A stretch of DNA of 23,763 bases from an uncultured Ruminococcus sp. (GTDB lineage: Bacteria; Bacillota; Clostridia; Oscillospirales; CAG-272), in NCBI GenBank assembly GCA_905202255.1, contig CAJKRH010000029.1, positions 1-23,763 on the forward strand, given 5' to 3'. The notes under the pieces were generated by a model, which worked only from the letters and a program-made list of their open reading frames with translations, was not told the origin of the DNA and ran no database searches. The translations under genes and the position numbers were made by a program. Shown piece by piece: positions 14,133 to 21,754 of this stretch (the stretch's first letter is position 1; every line of letters begins with the position of its first letter).

Positions 14133-15446
14133 TTATTTCACCTTTTTCATTTTGGCTATGAAGAAGCCGTCCGTCGTCTCGCACGGGATAAGCTCGAGCA
14201 TGCCGGCGCACTCCGCGCCGCCCGCGCGGAAAGTGCAAAGCTCAAAATCCGCATTCTCCGAGAGAAAAGCCGAGACTATATTTTTATTCTCCGCGGGACT
14301 CAGCGTGCAGGTCGAATAGACGAGAGTGCCGCCGACCCTGAGGTAGCGCGCGCTCGTCTCGAGAATCTTCTTCTGAAGCGCCGGCAGGCGCTCTATATCC
14401 TCGCGGTTTTTATATTTGATATCGGGTTTTTTGGCGATGACGCCGAGTCCCGAGCAGGGGACATCGCAGAGTATGCGGTCTGCCGCCGGCATATCCTCGC
14501 GGTAGACGGAAGCATTGTTTTCGCCTGTTTCGATTATGCCTATGCCGAGCTTCTCCGCCGCTCTCTCTATGAGCGAAAGCTTGTTTTTATGCAGGTCAAA
14601 GGCAAGGATGCGCCCCTCGTTTTCCATGCCCATGGCTATGCCGAAGCTCTTGCCGCCGGGACAGGCGCACATATCGAGAACTGTTTCGCCCTTTTTCGCG
14701 CCGAGCGCCGAGACAGCTATCTGCGAAGCCTCGTCCTGCACGAAGTAAAGCCCGTCAAATTCCGCGAGCTTATCCAGCGGCACATGGTTTGAGAGGCGTA
14801 TGCCGCACGCCGCTCCCTTGCAGGGAACGCACGGAATGCCCGCCGCCGTCAGCCTCTGCACGAGGTCGTCGCGGCTTATTTTCAGCGTATTTGCACGCAG
14901 GGTCATCGTCGGATGGCAGAGTGTGCCTGCCGCCGCCTTTTCCGCGCGCGCCTTTCCGTAGGCATCGCACCAGAGGGAGCAAATCCACTCGGGAAGCGAG
15001 TATTGCACGGAAAGATATTTTATGTAGTTGTCCTCCTTTTTCGGGAGGGAGATATTCTTTCTCTCGCGGATGAAATTCCGCAGGAGCGCATTGATGAAAG
15101 CCTCGCTGTTCTTTCTCGCGTAGAAACGGCGGGCAAGCTTCACACTCTCGTTCACGGCGGCGGATTCGGGGATTTTGTCCATATATTCAAGCTGATATAT
15201 GCCAAGCTCCAGAATCGTGCGCACATCGCGGTCTATATCGTCTATTTTTCGCTCCGAGATGCGCGAGATGAAATAATCGAGCGTGATTTCCCTTTCGATA
15301 ACGCCGTAAAAAAGCGCTGTATAGAGCGCCTTTTCCGCGCCCTCGAGCCCGAGCCGCTCTATGCTGCCCGAAAGCTCTATATTTGAATATTTGCCGCTTC
15401 CGCGGTACTTTTGCAGCGAGAGAAACGCCGCTTCTCTTGCAGTCAT
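14133..15446 (-). CDS. rsmB: 16S rRNA m5C967 methyltransferase RsmB
   Basis: This 437-residue enzyme has an N-terminal NusB-like RNA-binding domain (about 1-130) and a C-terminal Rossmann methyltransferase domain. It makes 5-methylcytosine at position 967 of 16S rRNA (E. coli numbering). Diagnostic motifs are FVQDEASQIAV (235-245), the SAM-binding CACPGGK (260-266), DVPCSGLG (328-335) with C331, KKPDIKY (339-345) and STCTLSPAEN (378-387) with the second catalytic cysteine, C380. Both cysteines of the m5C methyltransferase mechanism are retained. A GGAAGGA site about seven bases upstream supports the start. The gene lies 25 bases after fmt and abuts rlmN, the usual Bacillota order. Confidence 0.97.
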   Translation of the reverse strand: MTAREAAFLSLQKYRGSGKYSNIELSGSIERLGLEGAEKALYTALFYGVIEREITLDYFISRISERKIDDIDRDVRTILELGIYQLEYMDKIPESAAVNESVKLARRFYARKNSEAFINALLRNFIRERKNISLPKKEDNYIKYLSVQYSLPEWICSLWCDAYGKARAEKAAAGTLCHPTMTLRANTLKISRDDLVQRLTAAGIPCVPCKGAACGIRLSNHVPLDKLAEFDGLYFVQDEASQIAVSALGAKKGETVLDMCACPGGKSFGIAMGMENEGRILAFDLHKNKLSLIERAAEKLGIGIIETGENNASVYREDMPAADRILCDVPCSGLGVIAKKPDIKYKNREDIERLPALQKKILETSARYLRVGGTLVYSTCTLSPAENKNIVSAFLSENADFELCTFRAGGAECAGMLELIPCETTDGFFIAKMKKVK

Positions 15447-15471
15447 ATTTCTTTCCTTCCGTTGCGGGCGC

Positions 15472-16416
15472 TCATCCGAGCTTCTGCCCCGCCTCTATTT
15501 TTCTGCCTCTTATAAAATCGCCCGCGCTCATTTCCTTTTTGCCCTCGGGTATGAGCCGCAGAAGCTTTATTTTGAAGTCCGCGCAGTTTACATATATCGC
15601 GCCGCTCTTTTTCGCGTCGAGAGCGGTGACAAGCCCCGCCTCGCCCTCTGCGGGCAGGTCTGTGCGCTCCGCCTCGGTTATCTTCAGCGAGGCACCGCCG
15701 AGCATGGCGTATGCCGCAGGCTCGGGCGAGAGCGCGCGGATTTTATCGTGCACCTCTTTTGCCGTAGCTGAGAAATCTATCTTCGCGTCCTCTTTTTCTA
15801 TTTTCGCCGCGTAATTTGAGAGCGCGTCGTCCTGCTTTTCTCTTGTCGCTTTCCCCGCGAAAATATCGGGGAGAGTGCTTATCAGCAGGTCGGCGCCCAT
15901 TTTCGCAAGCGTATCGTGTATCTTGCCGAAATTATCGTTTTCATCGGGGAAATACGAGCTTTTCGCTATCATATCGCCCGTGTCCAGTCCCTCTTCCATA
16001 TACATGAGAGTGATGCCCAGTTCGCGCTCGCCTGCCATGATGGCGCGCTGTATGGGCGCGGCACCGCGGTATTTCGGGAGCAGTGAGCCGTGGATATTGA
16101 TGCAGCCGAAGCGCGGTGCGTCAAGCACATATTTCGGCAGTATGCGCCCGTATGCCGCGACGATGATTATATCGGGGGCAAGTGCGGCGAGCGTATCGGC
16201 GAAATTTTCCGCTTTCAGATTCTGCGGCTGATATACGGGGATGCCATGCTCCTGCGCCAGCACCTTCACGGGCGGCGGGGTCATGACATGACCGCGGTTT
16301 TTCGGCTTATCCTGCCGCGTGACGACGCCGACGATATCGGCTCCGTAGGGCGAAGCTATGAGCGCACCGAGCGCCGCCGAGGCAAACTCGGGCGTACCCA
16401 TGAAAACTATTCTCAT
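15472..16416 (-). CDS. fmt: Methionyl-tRNA formyltransferase
   Basis: This 314-residue enzyme transfers a formyl group from 10-formyltetrahydrofolate to initiator Met-tRNA. The catalytic triad known from E. coli is visible as N107 and H109 in INIHGSLLPKYRG (106-118) and D145 in EEGLDTGDM. The opening MRIVFMGTPEFA is family-typical, and a C-terminal OB-like tRNA-binding domain follows residue 200. Length is normal. The ATG overlaps the def stop as ATGA, so deformylase and formyltransferase are translationally coupled, the standard arrangement for this functional pair. Confidence 0.97.
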   Translation of the reverse strand: MRIVFMGTPEFASAALGALIASPYGADIVGVVTRQDKPKNRGHVMTPPPVKVLAQEHGIPVYQPQNLKAENFADTLAALAPDIIIVAAYGRILPKYVLDAPRFGCINIHGSLLPKYRGAAPIQRAIMAGERELGITLMYMEEGLDTGDMIAKSSYFPDENDNFGKIHDTLAKMGADLLISTLPDIFAGKATREKQDDALSNYAAKIEKEDAKIDFSATAKEVHDKIRALSPEPAAYAMLGGASLKITEAERTDLPAEGEAGLVTALDAKKSGAIYVNCADFKIKLLRLIPEGKKEMSAGDFIRGRKIEAGQKLG

Positions 16417-16904
16417 TTATCATCCTCCGCGTAATATTCGGCTACTTCCTCAGGCGTCATCATTCTGTCGGCTATATCGGGATAGAGCCTGCCGTCGAGA
16501 TGGTCTATCTCGTGGCAGAAGCAACGCGCGAGCAGTCCCGTGCCCTCGTATTCGCGCTCGTTTCCCTCTCTGTCCAGCGCACGCACCTTTACATAAGAGG
16601 GGCGCGTGCATATCCCGTTTTTGCCCGGGATCGAGAGACATCCCTCAAGCCCCGTCTGCGAGCCGTAGGAATATATTATCTCGGGATTTATCAGTTCTAT
16701 GACCTCGCCCGGCTCCACCTCTATCACCACGATGCGGCGGAGTACGCCGACCTGCGGAGCGGCAAGCCCGACTCCGTCGGCATTTCGCATGGTTTCGAGC
16801 ATATCGTCGAGGAGCGTGCACGTGCGTTCCGTTATTTTGTCGAGGGGACGGCTCTTCTTGCGCAGTGCTTCCTCTCCTTCTTTGAGTATATTGAGTAGTG
16901 CCAT
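16413..16904 (-). CDS. def: Peptide deformylase
   Basis: This 163-residue metalloenzyme removes the N-terminal formyl group from new proteins. All three family motifs are intact: GVGLAAPQVG (44-53) with oxyanion glutamine Q51, EGCLSIP (87-93) with metal ligand C89, and HEIDH (131-135) with ligands H131 and H135 and catalytic E132. The longer open frame, back to an ATG at 17018, would run into priA and has no ribosome site. The ATG at 16904 follows GGAGGT by six bases, starts the conserved domain at once (MALLNILKEG) and lies 17 bases after the priA stop, so it is chosen. It overlaps fmt by four bases. Confidence 0.97.
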   Translation of the reverse strand: MALLNILKEGEEALRKKSRPLDKITERTCTLLDDMLETMRNADGVGLAAPQVGVLRRIVVIEVEPGEVIELINPEIIYSYGSQTGLEGCLSIPGKNGICTRPSYVKVRALDREGNEREYEGTGLLARCFCHEIDHLDGRLYPDIADRMMTPEEVAEYYAEDDK

Positions 16905-16910
16905 CTTTCT

Positions 16911-16916
16911 ACCTCC
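16911..16916 (-). promoter_or_regulatory. Ribosome binding site deciding the def start
   Basis: A perfect GGAGGT on the minus strand, six bases before the ATG at 16904 and just after the priA stop codon, selects the 163-residue form over the 201-residue frame. Confidence 0.9.
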
Positions 16917-16921
16917 GTAAA

Positions 16922-19366
16922 TCAAACGGTGCTTGGATTTATATCTATACCGACAGAGAGCGACTGCGAGGTATATTTGCCGAATTCCTTCATCAGCGTG
17001 GCGAAAAGCAGACGCCACCGCCTGTTTTCGCGGAATTTTATCACCATTCTCATGCGGTATTTTTCGTTTATCTTATATATATCGGCTTCAAAGGGACCGA
17101 ATATCACACCGCGGCAATCGGAAAATTCTCCCGAGCAGAGCGCACGCAGGCGCTCCGAGAGAGCCTGCGCCGTATCGCGCACGCGGTTTTCCTCCGCGCC
17201 CGAAACGGCGAGCACCGCCATATCGCAATAAGGCGGAAAGCTCATCGCGCGGCGCATGGCGATATCGTTTTCGTAGAAGGCGATATAATCCTGCTTTGCG
17301 GCAAGGCGGATTGTCGGATTGTCGGGATTTGATGTCTGGATGACAGCCTTGCCGGGGGCGGCGCCTCTGCCCGACCTGCCGACAGCCTGTGTTATCAGCG
17401 AAAATGTCCGCTCTCCCGCGCGGAAATCGTCCATGAAGAGCGAATTGTCCGCCGCCACTATGCCGACGAGTGTGACCGAGGGGAAATTGTGTCCCTTTGT
17501 CACCATCTGCGTGCCGATAAGGATATCCGCCTCGCGATTGCGGAATTTTTCGCATATTTCGTCCTGCGAAAATCTGCCGCGCGTAGTATCCGCATCCATA
17601 CGCATGACGCGTGCATCGGGAAAGAGCGTGCAAAGCTCATCCTCTATCTTCTGCGTGCCGAAGCCGCCGAGCGAAAGATGTTCGCTCCCGCACGACGGGC
17701 AGACAGACGGCACTTCTCTGCGATATCCGCAGTAGTGGCAGGAGAGATAACCTTTCCCGCCGCGCTTCTTATGATATGTCAGCGAAACGGAGCAATGCGG
17801 GCAGAGCACAGCCTCGCCGCAGAGGCGGCAGGACATATAGCTGCTGTAGCCGCGCCTGTTGAGAAAGAGAACTGCCTGCTCGCCTGCGCGGAGCGTTCGC
17901 TCAAGCTCGCGGCGTAAATCCTCACCTATATAGCTCTCGGGAGAAGCCGCCTTTCGCATATCCGAGATGATGACCTCGGGCAGGCGTGCTGTCCCGTAGC
18001 GGTTTTTCAGCTCCACGAGGGTGTAGACCCCGCGCTTCGCTTTTTCGTAGCTTTCCACAGAGGGAGTGGCACTGCAAAGCAGCATCAGCGCGCCCGACTC
18101 CGCACAGCGGTATCTCGCGATATCGCGCGCATGATATTTCGGCGACTGCTCCGACTTATATGTGTGCTCCTGCTCCTCGTCTATGATTATTGCGCCGAGC
18201 CGCTCGAGCGGAGCGAAAACGGCGCTTCTCGTGCCGAGAACGATATCGACCTCGCCGCGCCTTATTCTGCGGAAGGTATCGAGACGCTCTCCGCCAGAGA
18301 GTCTCGAATGTATAACGGCAAGTCTGCCGCCGAAAACAGCGGCAAATGCCGAAACGGACTGCCATGTCAGCGCTATCTCGGGAACAAGGACTATCGCTGT
18401 TCTGCCGTCGTCGATGAGACTGCGGCAGAGCGCAAGCACAACGCTTGTTTTGCCGCTCCCCGTAACTCCGTGCAGAAGCGCCGCGTGGGGCTTGCCGTCC
18501 AGAGTCAGCGCATAGAGCAGATTCTTTGCCCGCGCCTGCTCCTCCGAGAGTACAGGCTCGCGGTGCGGCGTGGCATCGAGATTTTCATATGGGTTTCTGT
18601 AATATTCGCATTTCTCCTCGCGCACGAGCCCTTTTTTGATGAGGGCTTTCACCTGCGCCGAGGTATAGCCGAGCGCCGTCAGCTCCGAAAGCTCAATGCC
18701 GTCGCTCTCGGAAACGAGAGAAAATATCTCTTTCTGCGCCGTGGGTGTTCTCGCCGCGAGAAGCTTGCCCGTGTCGGCATCCTCACAGGCGTATATCACG
18801 GAAATATTCGCGCTTGCCGCCTCGCGGATGAAAAGCTCCGAGCGGAGCGCGCCCTCGCGAAGAAGCGAGCGGAGAAGCACAGCGCTGTCGGCTCCGAGAG
18901 CCTTTTCCGCCTGCTCCGCGGTGACGCCATCGCGGCACGATGCCACATAGTCGAGCACAAGGCGCGATTTTGCATTGAGCTCCTCCTCGGGCGCATCATC
19001 GTTTATGAAAAAAAGCTCATCCGAGCGTGAGAGAGCCTCCGCGGGGATTATTCTTTTCACGGCATCGCCCATGGCGCATACGGTGCGCTCGCAGACGAAG
19101 CGGCAGAGCGCAAGGAGCGGCTCCGAGAGCCGCAGTTCGTCGCTCATAGCTCCGAGTATCGGCTTGAGATGCTCCATATCCGTTTCGGGGTCAAGCGAGG
19201 TGACCACCGCGGCACGCCTGACATTTGCCCTGCCGAAAGGGACGAATACGAGCGAGCCGATTTTCACATCTCCCGCCGACTGCGGCACATAATATGTGTA
19301 CTCGCTATCCAGATGAAACGGCAGGTCGAGCAGATGCACGCCCGCCGTCCGCAGCTTTTCGCTCAT
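16922..19366 (-). CDS. priA: Primosomal helicase PriA
   Basis: This 814-residue superfamily-2 helicase reloads the replicative helicase at stalled forks. An N-terminal 3'-OH-binding domain (VPFGRANVRRAAVV, about 42-55) is followed by a winged-helix region. The ATPase has Walker A GVTGSGKT (300-307), DEEQ (396-399) and CSATPS (431-436). The helicase lobes are interrupted by the zinc-binding insertion with four CxxC pairs: C513/C516, C522/C525, C543/C546 and C556/C559. Motif V/VI equivalents (GTQMVTKGHNFP and QAVGRSGRG) follow, and the C terminus has the family-typical DINPSTV. The ATG overlaps the rpoZ stop as ATGA. In B. subtilis coaBC separates rpoZ and priA; here it is absent. Confidence 0.97.
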   Translation of the reverse strand: MSEKLRTAGVHLLDLPFHLDSEYTYYVPQSAGDVKIGSLVFVPFGRANVRRAAVVTSLDPETDMEHLKPILGAMSDELRLSEPLLALCRFVCERTVCAMGDAVKRIIPAEALSRSDELFFINDDAPEEELNAKSRLVLDYVASCRDGVTAEQAEKALGADSAVLLRSLLREGALRSELFIREAASANISVIYACEDADTGKLLAARTPTAQKEIFSLVSESDGIELSELTALGYTSAQVKALIKKGLVREEKCEYYRNPYENLDATPHREPVLSEEQARAKNLLYALTLDGKPHAALLHGVTGSGKTSVVLALCRSLIDDGRTAIVLVPEIALTWQSVSAFAAVFGGRLAVIHSRLSGGERLDTFRRIRRGEVDIVLGTRSAVFAPLERLGAIIIDEEQEHTYKSEQSPKYHARDIARYRCAESGALMLLCSATPSVESYEKAKRGVYTLVELKNRYGTARLPEVIISDMRKAASPESYIGEDLRRELERTLRAGEQAVLFLNRRGYSSYMSCRLCGEAVLCPHCSVSLTYHKKRGGKGYLSCHYCGYRREVPSVCPSCGSEHLSLGGFGTQKIEDELCTLFPDARVMRMDADTTRGRFSQDEICEKFRNREADILIGTQMVTKGHNFPSVTLVGIVAADNSLFMDDFRAGERTFSLITQAVGRSGRGAAPGKAVIQTSNPDNPTIRLAAKQDYIAFYENDIAMRRAMSFPPYCDMAVLAVSGAEENRVRDTAQALSERLRALCSGEFSDCRGVIFGPFEADIYKINEKYRMRMVIKFRENRRWRLLFATLMKEFGKYTSQSLSVGIDINPSTV

Positions 19367-19686
19367 CCCAGAGTCTCTTCGTCGGCTTCTTCCAGCTCTT
19401 CCGGCTCTTTGACGACAATCTCGCCGTCATACATTCTGTTTACGGCGTTGCGTACAGCCTTTCTGTCGCGGAGCTCGGGGTCTATCAGCGCGGAAAGCGG
19501 TTTGTCAGTTTCCTTATTGGCTATCTTCTTTTCAGCCGCTTCGCGCTGCTCGATATATTCGTCGGTAACTATCTTTGCCGCCTTTGCCGTAGCCATGACG
19601 AGCGCATAGCGGTTCATTTTGCCTTTTGTAAGCTCCTCTATTGAGGGTGTTATCATCGTCTGAGTATTTACCTGCTGTTTTTTCAT
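19363..19686 (-). CDS. rpoZ: RNA polymerase omega subunit
   Basis: This 107-residue subunit promotes assembly and stability of the core polymerase by clamping the beta-prime C terminus. The conserved first helices are clear: PSIEELTKGKMNRYALVMAT, continuing with AKAAK (about 14-38). The C-terminal third is strongly acidic (EEPEEL-like, ending EEADEETLG) and variable, as often seen in clostridia. A GGAAAGGA site lies about ten bases before the ATG. It starts six bases after gmk ends, and its stop overlaps priA by four bases. The omega fold is partial but the order gmk-rpoZ-priA makes the call secure. Confidence 0.94.
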   Translation of the reverse strand: MKKQQVNTQTMITPSIEELTKGKMNRYALVMATAKAAKIVTDEYIEQREAAEKKIANKETDKPLSALIDPELRDRKAVRNAVNRMYDGEIVVKEPEELEEADEETLG

Positions 19687-19692
19687 TTTGAT

Positions 19693-20319
19693 TTATTCCT
19701 TTCCTTGCTCTGAAATAAGCGTGTTAATAAAATCCGTGTTCCTTGCCGTGCGGAATCTTTCCGCCGCGGCGATGTCAAGCATCTTGCGCACCGTTTCCTC
19801 AATGGAATTTTCGCCGTTCACTATAATGTAATCGTAATCGTGCGCGAGCCGCAGTTCTTCATATGCGCGCCCTATTCTTGCCTCTATGACATCGGCGCTC
19901 TCCGTGCCTCTGCCGATAAGTCTCGCGCGCAGTGCTTTCATGCTCGGCGGCACCATGAAAACGAGTATTGCCTCCGGCATCCGCTTCTTTATCTGCATGG
20001 CACCGTCCACTTCTATTTCGAGAATAATATCTCTGCCGCCCTCCAGCTCCTCGGCTATATGCGCTTTCGGAGTTCCGTAATATCTCCCGCTCCCGCTGTA
20101 GAGCGTATATTCGAGCATTTCTCCGTCGGCAATCGCTTTTTCAAAGCGCTCATGCGTCCAGAAATGGTAATGCACGCCGTCCACCTCTCCCTCTCTCGGA
20201 GAGCGGGTCGTCGCCGAGACGGAAACGGCAAAATCATGCTCCTTTTGCAGAAGCGAAACAACCGTTCCCTTTCCGCAGCCGGAGGGACCCGACACAACAA
20301 AAAGAAGTCCTCTCTTCAT
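19693..20319 (-). CDS. gmk: Guanylate kinase
   Basis: This 208-residue enzyme phosphorylates GMP to GDP with ATP. It shows the P-loop GPSGCGKGT (11-19), the GMP-binding TTRSPREGE (37-45) with R39, the guanine-contacting E70 in MLEY, YYGTP (80-84) and the lid region RARLIGRG (about 130-137). Between E70 and YYGT the loop reads TLYSGSGR, about two residues longer than the AEVFGN-type loop of the E. coli enzyme; function is expected to be retained. Overall length is normal. The ATG overlaps the remA stop as ATGA, and rpoZ begins six bases downstream. Confidence 0.96.
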   Translation of the reverse strand: MKRGLLFVVSGPSGCGKGTVVSLLQKEHDFAVSVSATTRSPREGEVDGVHYHFWTHERFEKAIADGEMLEYTLYSGSGRYYGTPKAHIAEELEGGRDIILEIEVDGAMQIKKRMPEAILVFMVPPSMKALRARLIGRGTESADVIEARIGRAYEELRLAHDYDYIIVNGENSIEETVRKMLDIAAAERFRTARNTDFINTLISEQGKE

Positions 20320-20585
20320 TCGTCCTCCTCCTCGTCATCCTCCTGCTCGAGCATACCGCCGAGACGGTTTGATATCGTTTCCGGCTGAATAGCCGAGAGT
20401 ATCACATGGTCGCTGTCCGTAATGATGACGCAACGCGTTCTTCTGCCGCAGGAGACATCTATCACCCTGCCTGCGTCGCGCGCGTCCTGCACGAGACGCT
20501 TTATCGGAGCGGAATCGGGGGAGACGAAAGTCACCACGCGGTGTGCCGCCACCATATTGCCGAAGCCTATGTTTATAAATTTCAT
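20316..20585 (-). CDS. remA: RemA-family extracellular matrix regulator (DUF370)
   Basis: This 89-residue DNA-binding protein has the highly conserved RemA core: INIGFGNMVAAHRVV (4-18), SPDSAPIKRLVQDARD (22-37) and CGRRTRCVIITDSDHVILSA (46-65), followed by IQPETI. In B. subtilis RemA activates biofilm matrix and osmoprotection operons by binding repeated DNA sites as a ring-shaped oligomer. Whether it does so here is unknown, since no target operon is in the window. The last ten residues are almost all acidic. An AAGGAA site nine bases upstream supports the start. Position between yicC and gmk is the standard Bacillota arrangement. Confidence 0.95.
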   Translation of the reverse strand: MKFINIGFGNMVAAHRVVTFVSPDSAPIKRLVQDARDAGRVIDVSCGRRTRCVIITDSDHVILSAIQPETISNRLGGMLEQEDDEEEDE

Positions 20586-20607
20586 ATCGCCGCTTTCCTT
20601 TCCGCTC

Positions 20608-21489
20608 TTATTCTATATTCTGAATCTGCTCGCGTATCTTTTCGAGCTCGCTCTTCATTTCTATCACGAGCTTCGCTATGCGCGAATCGTTTGATTTCGA
20701 GCCTATCGTATTTGTCTCTCTGTTCATCTCCTGGAGCAGGAAGTCAAGCTTTCTGCCGACAGGCTCGCTGCTGCAGAGGAATGAATCGAACGCTTCAAAG
20801 TGTGAAGCGAGGCGCACAATCTCCTCATCTACGGCGATTTTGTCCGCATATATCGCACATTCCGTCAGCAGGCGGTTTTCGTCAAGCGGGATGTCGCCCG
20901 CCAGTGCGCGTATGCGCTCCGATATGGAAGCGAACTGCGCCGCCTTGTTTTCCTCCGAGATGGGAGCTATCTGCCCGGCAAGCGCCTTGACGCGCTCTTT
21001 TTTTGCGGCAATGTCCGCGCGCATATTTTCTCCCTCGCGTTCGCGCTCCGCCGTGAATGCCGCGAGCGCCTCATCCATAACGGGAAGCACTTTCTGCCAT
21101 TCCGCCTCGGTATCCTCATCCGCCTTTTTGACGGAGAAAACATTCTGATTCTGCGCCACGCGCATCGTGGATATATCGTCCTTGAGTTCAAATTCCGATG
21201 CGAGCTTTTTCAGCGCGTTTATATAGCTTTCCGTATAGGCGCGGTCTATTTCTATCTCCACGCCGTCGTTTTCCAGCACATCTACGCCGATATAAACCTC
21301 TACCTTGCCGCGCGATATGCCTTTCGCGAGAATATAAGCCTTTGCCTTTTCCTCGAGAAAGCCGAAAAGCCTCGAGGTTTTCACCGTGCAGTCGAGATAG
21401 CGGCTGTTCACGCTCTTTATTTCAACGAGAATATCGCGCCCGCCTATCTGCCTTTTTGCCCGCCCGTATGCGGTCATACTTCTGATCAT
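20608..21489 (-). CDS. yicC: YicC/YloC-family endoribonuclease
   Basis: This 293-residue protein has the two diagnostic ends of the family: MIRSMTAYGRAKR with EIKSVNSRYLD at the N terminus (1-37) and LDFLLQEMNRETNTIGSKSN near the C terminus (about 247-266), separated by a long helical, charged middle. E. coli YicC and its relatives are reported to be RNA-cleaving or RNA-binding proteins affecting small-RNA decay. The B. subtilis relative YloC is encoded at the same place in the cluster. An AGAGGT site six bases before the ATG supports the start. It is the first gene of the housekeeping operon, 22 bases ahead of remA, behind a clear promoter. Confidence 0.94.
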   Translation of the reverse strand: MIRSMTAYGRAKRQIGGRDILVEIKSVNSRYLDCTVKTSRLFGFLEEKAKAYILAKGISRGKVEVYIGVDVLENDGVEIEIDRAYTESYINALKKLASEFELKDDISTMRVAQNQNVFSVKKADEDTEAEWQKVLPVMDEALAAFTAEREREGENMRADIAAKKERVKALAGQIAPISEENKAAQFASISERIRALAGDIPLDENRLLTECAIYADKIAVDEEIVRLASHFEAFDSFLCSSEPVGRKLDFLLQEMNRETNTIGSKSNDSRIAKLVIEMKSELEKIREQIQNIE

Positions 21490-21556
21490 ATTCTACCTCT
21501 TTAATTATTTTTGCGCATTTTTACATTTTTATAGTCAGTTTAAGGTTAATATATAT

Positions 21557-21586
21557 ATTATAATATAAGCAATATTTCTTTGTCAA
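21557..21586 (-). promoter_or_regulatory. Vegetative promoter of the housekeeping operon
   Basis: On the minus strand both consensus boxes are perfect, TTGACA (21581-21586) and TATAAT (21557-21562), with an 18-base spacer. The leader to the yicC ATG at 21489 is about 60 bases, AT-rich, with no evident riboswitch. No other promoter of this quality is visible within the 12 genes downstream. Confidence 0.85.
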
Positions 21587-21754
21587 TACCTTTTACTCTT
21601 CTTTGCGATGAAAAAGCGACGAAAAAAATCGTGCAGTTTGCGGAAAATTCCAATCTTATTTACAAAGAACCCGCATGTTGTTCATTAAATCGTAAAAAAT
21701 AAGTGGTAAGATGTATGCGTAAAAAGAAAAAGGCAAGTTTGGAGGTCAGGTTTT

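Noticed and set aside
13818..14792. Plus-strand open frame of 324 codons
   Set aside because: It is antisense across the junction of rlmN and rsmB, both of which are secure; the product is a low-complexity arginine- and alanine-rich string with no family.
18131..19030. Plus-strand open frame of 299 codons
   Set aside because: It is antisense to priA, without start signals or domain.
21602..21712. Vegetative promoter for htrA
   Set aside because: TAAGAT at 21707-21712 is a fair -10 box, but no adequate -35 box lies 16-18 bases upstream, so it was mentioned only in the gene entry.
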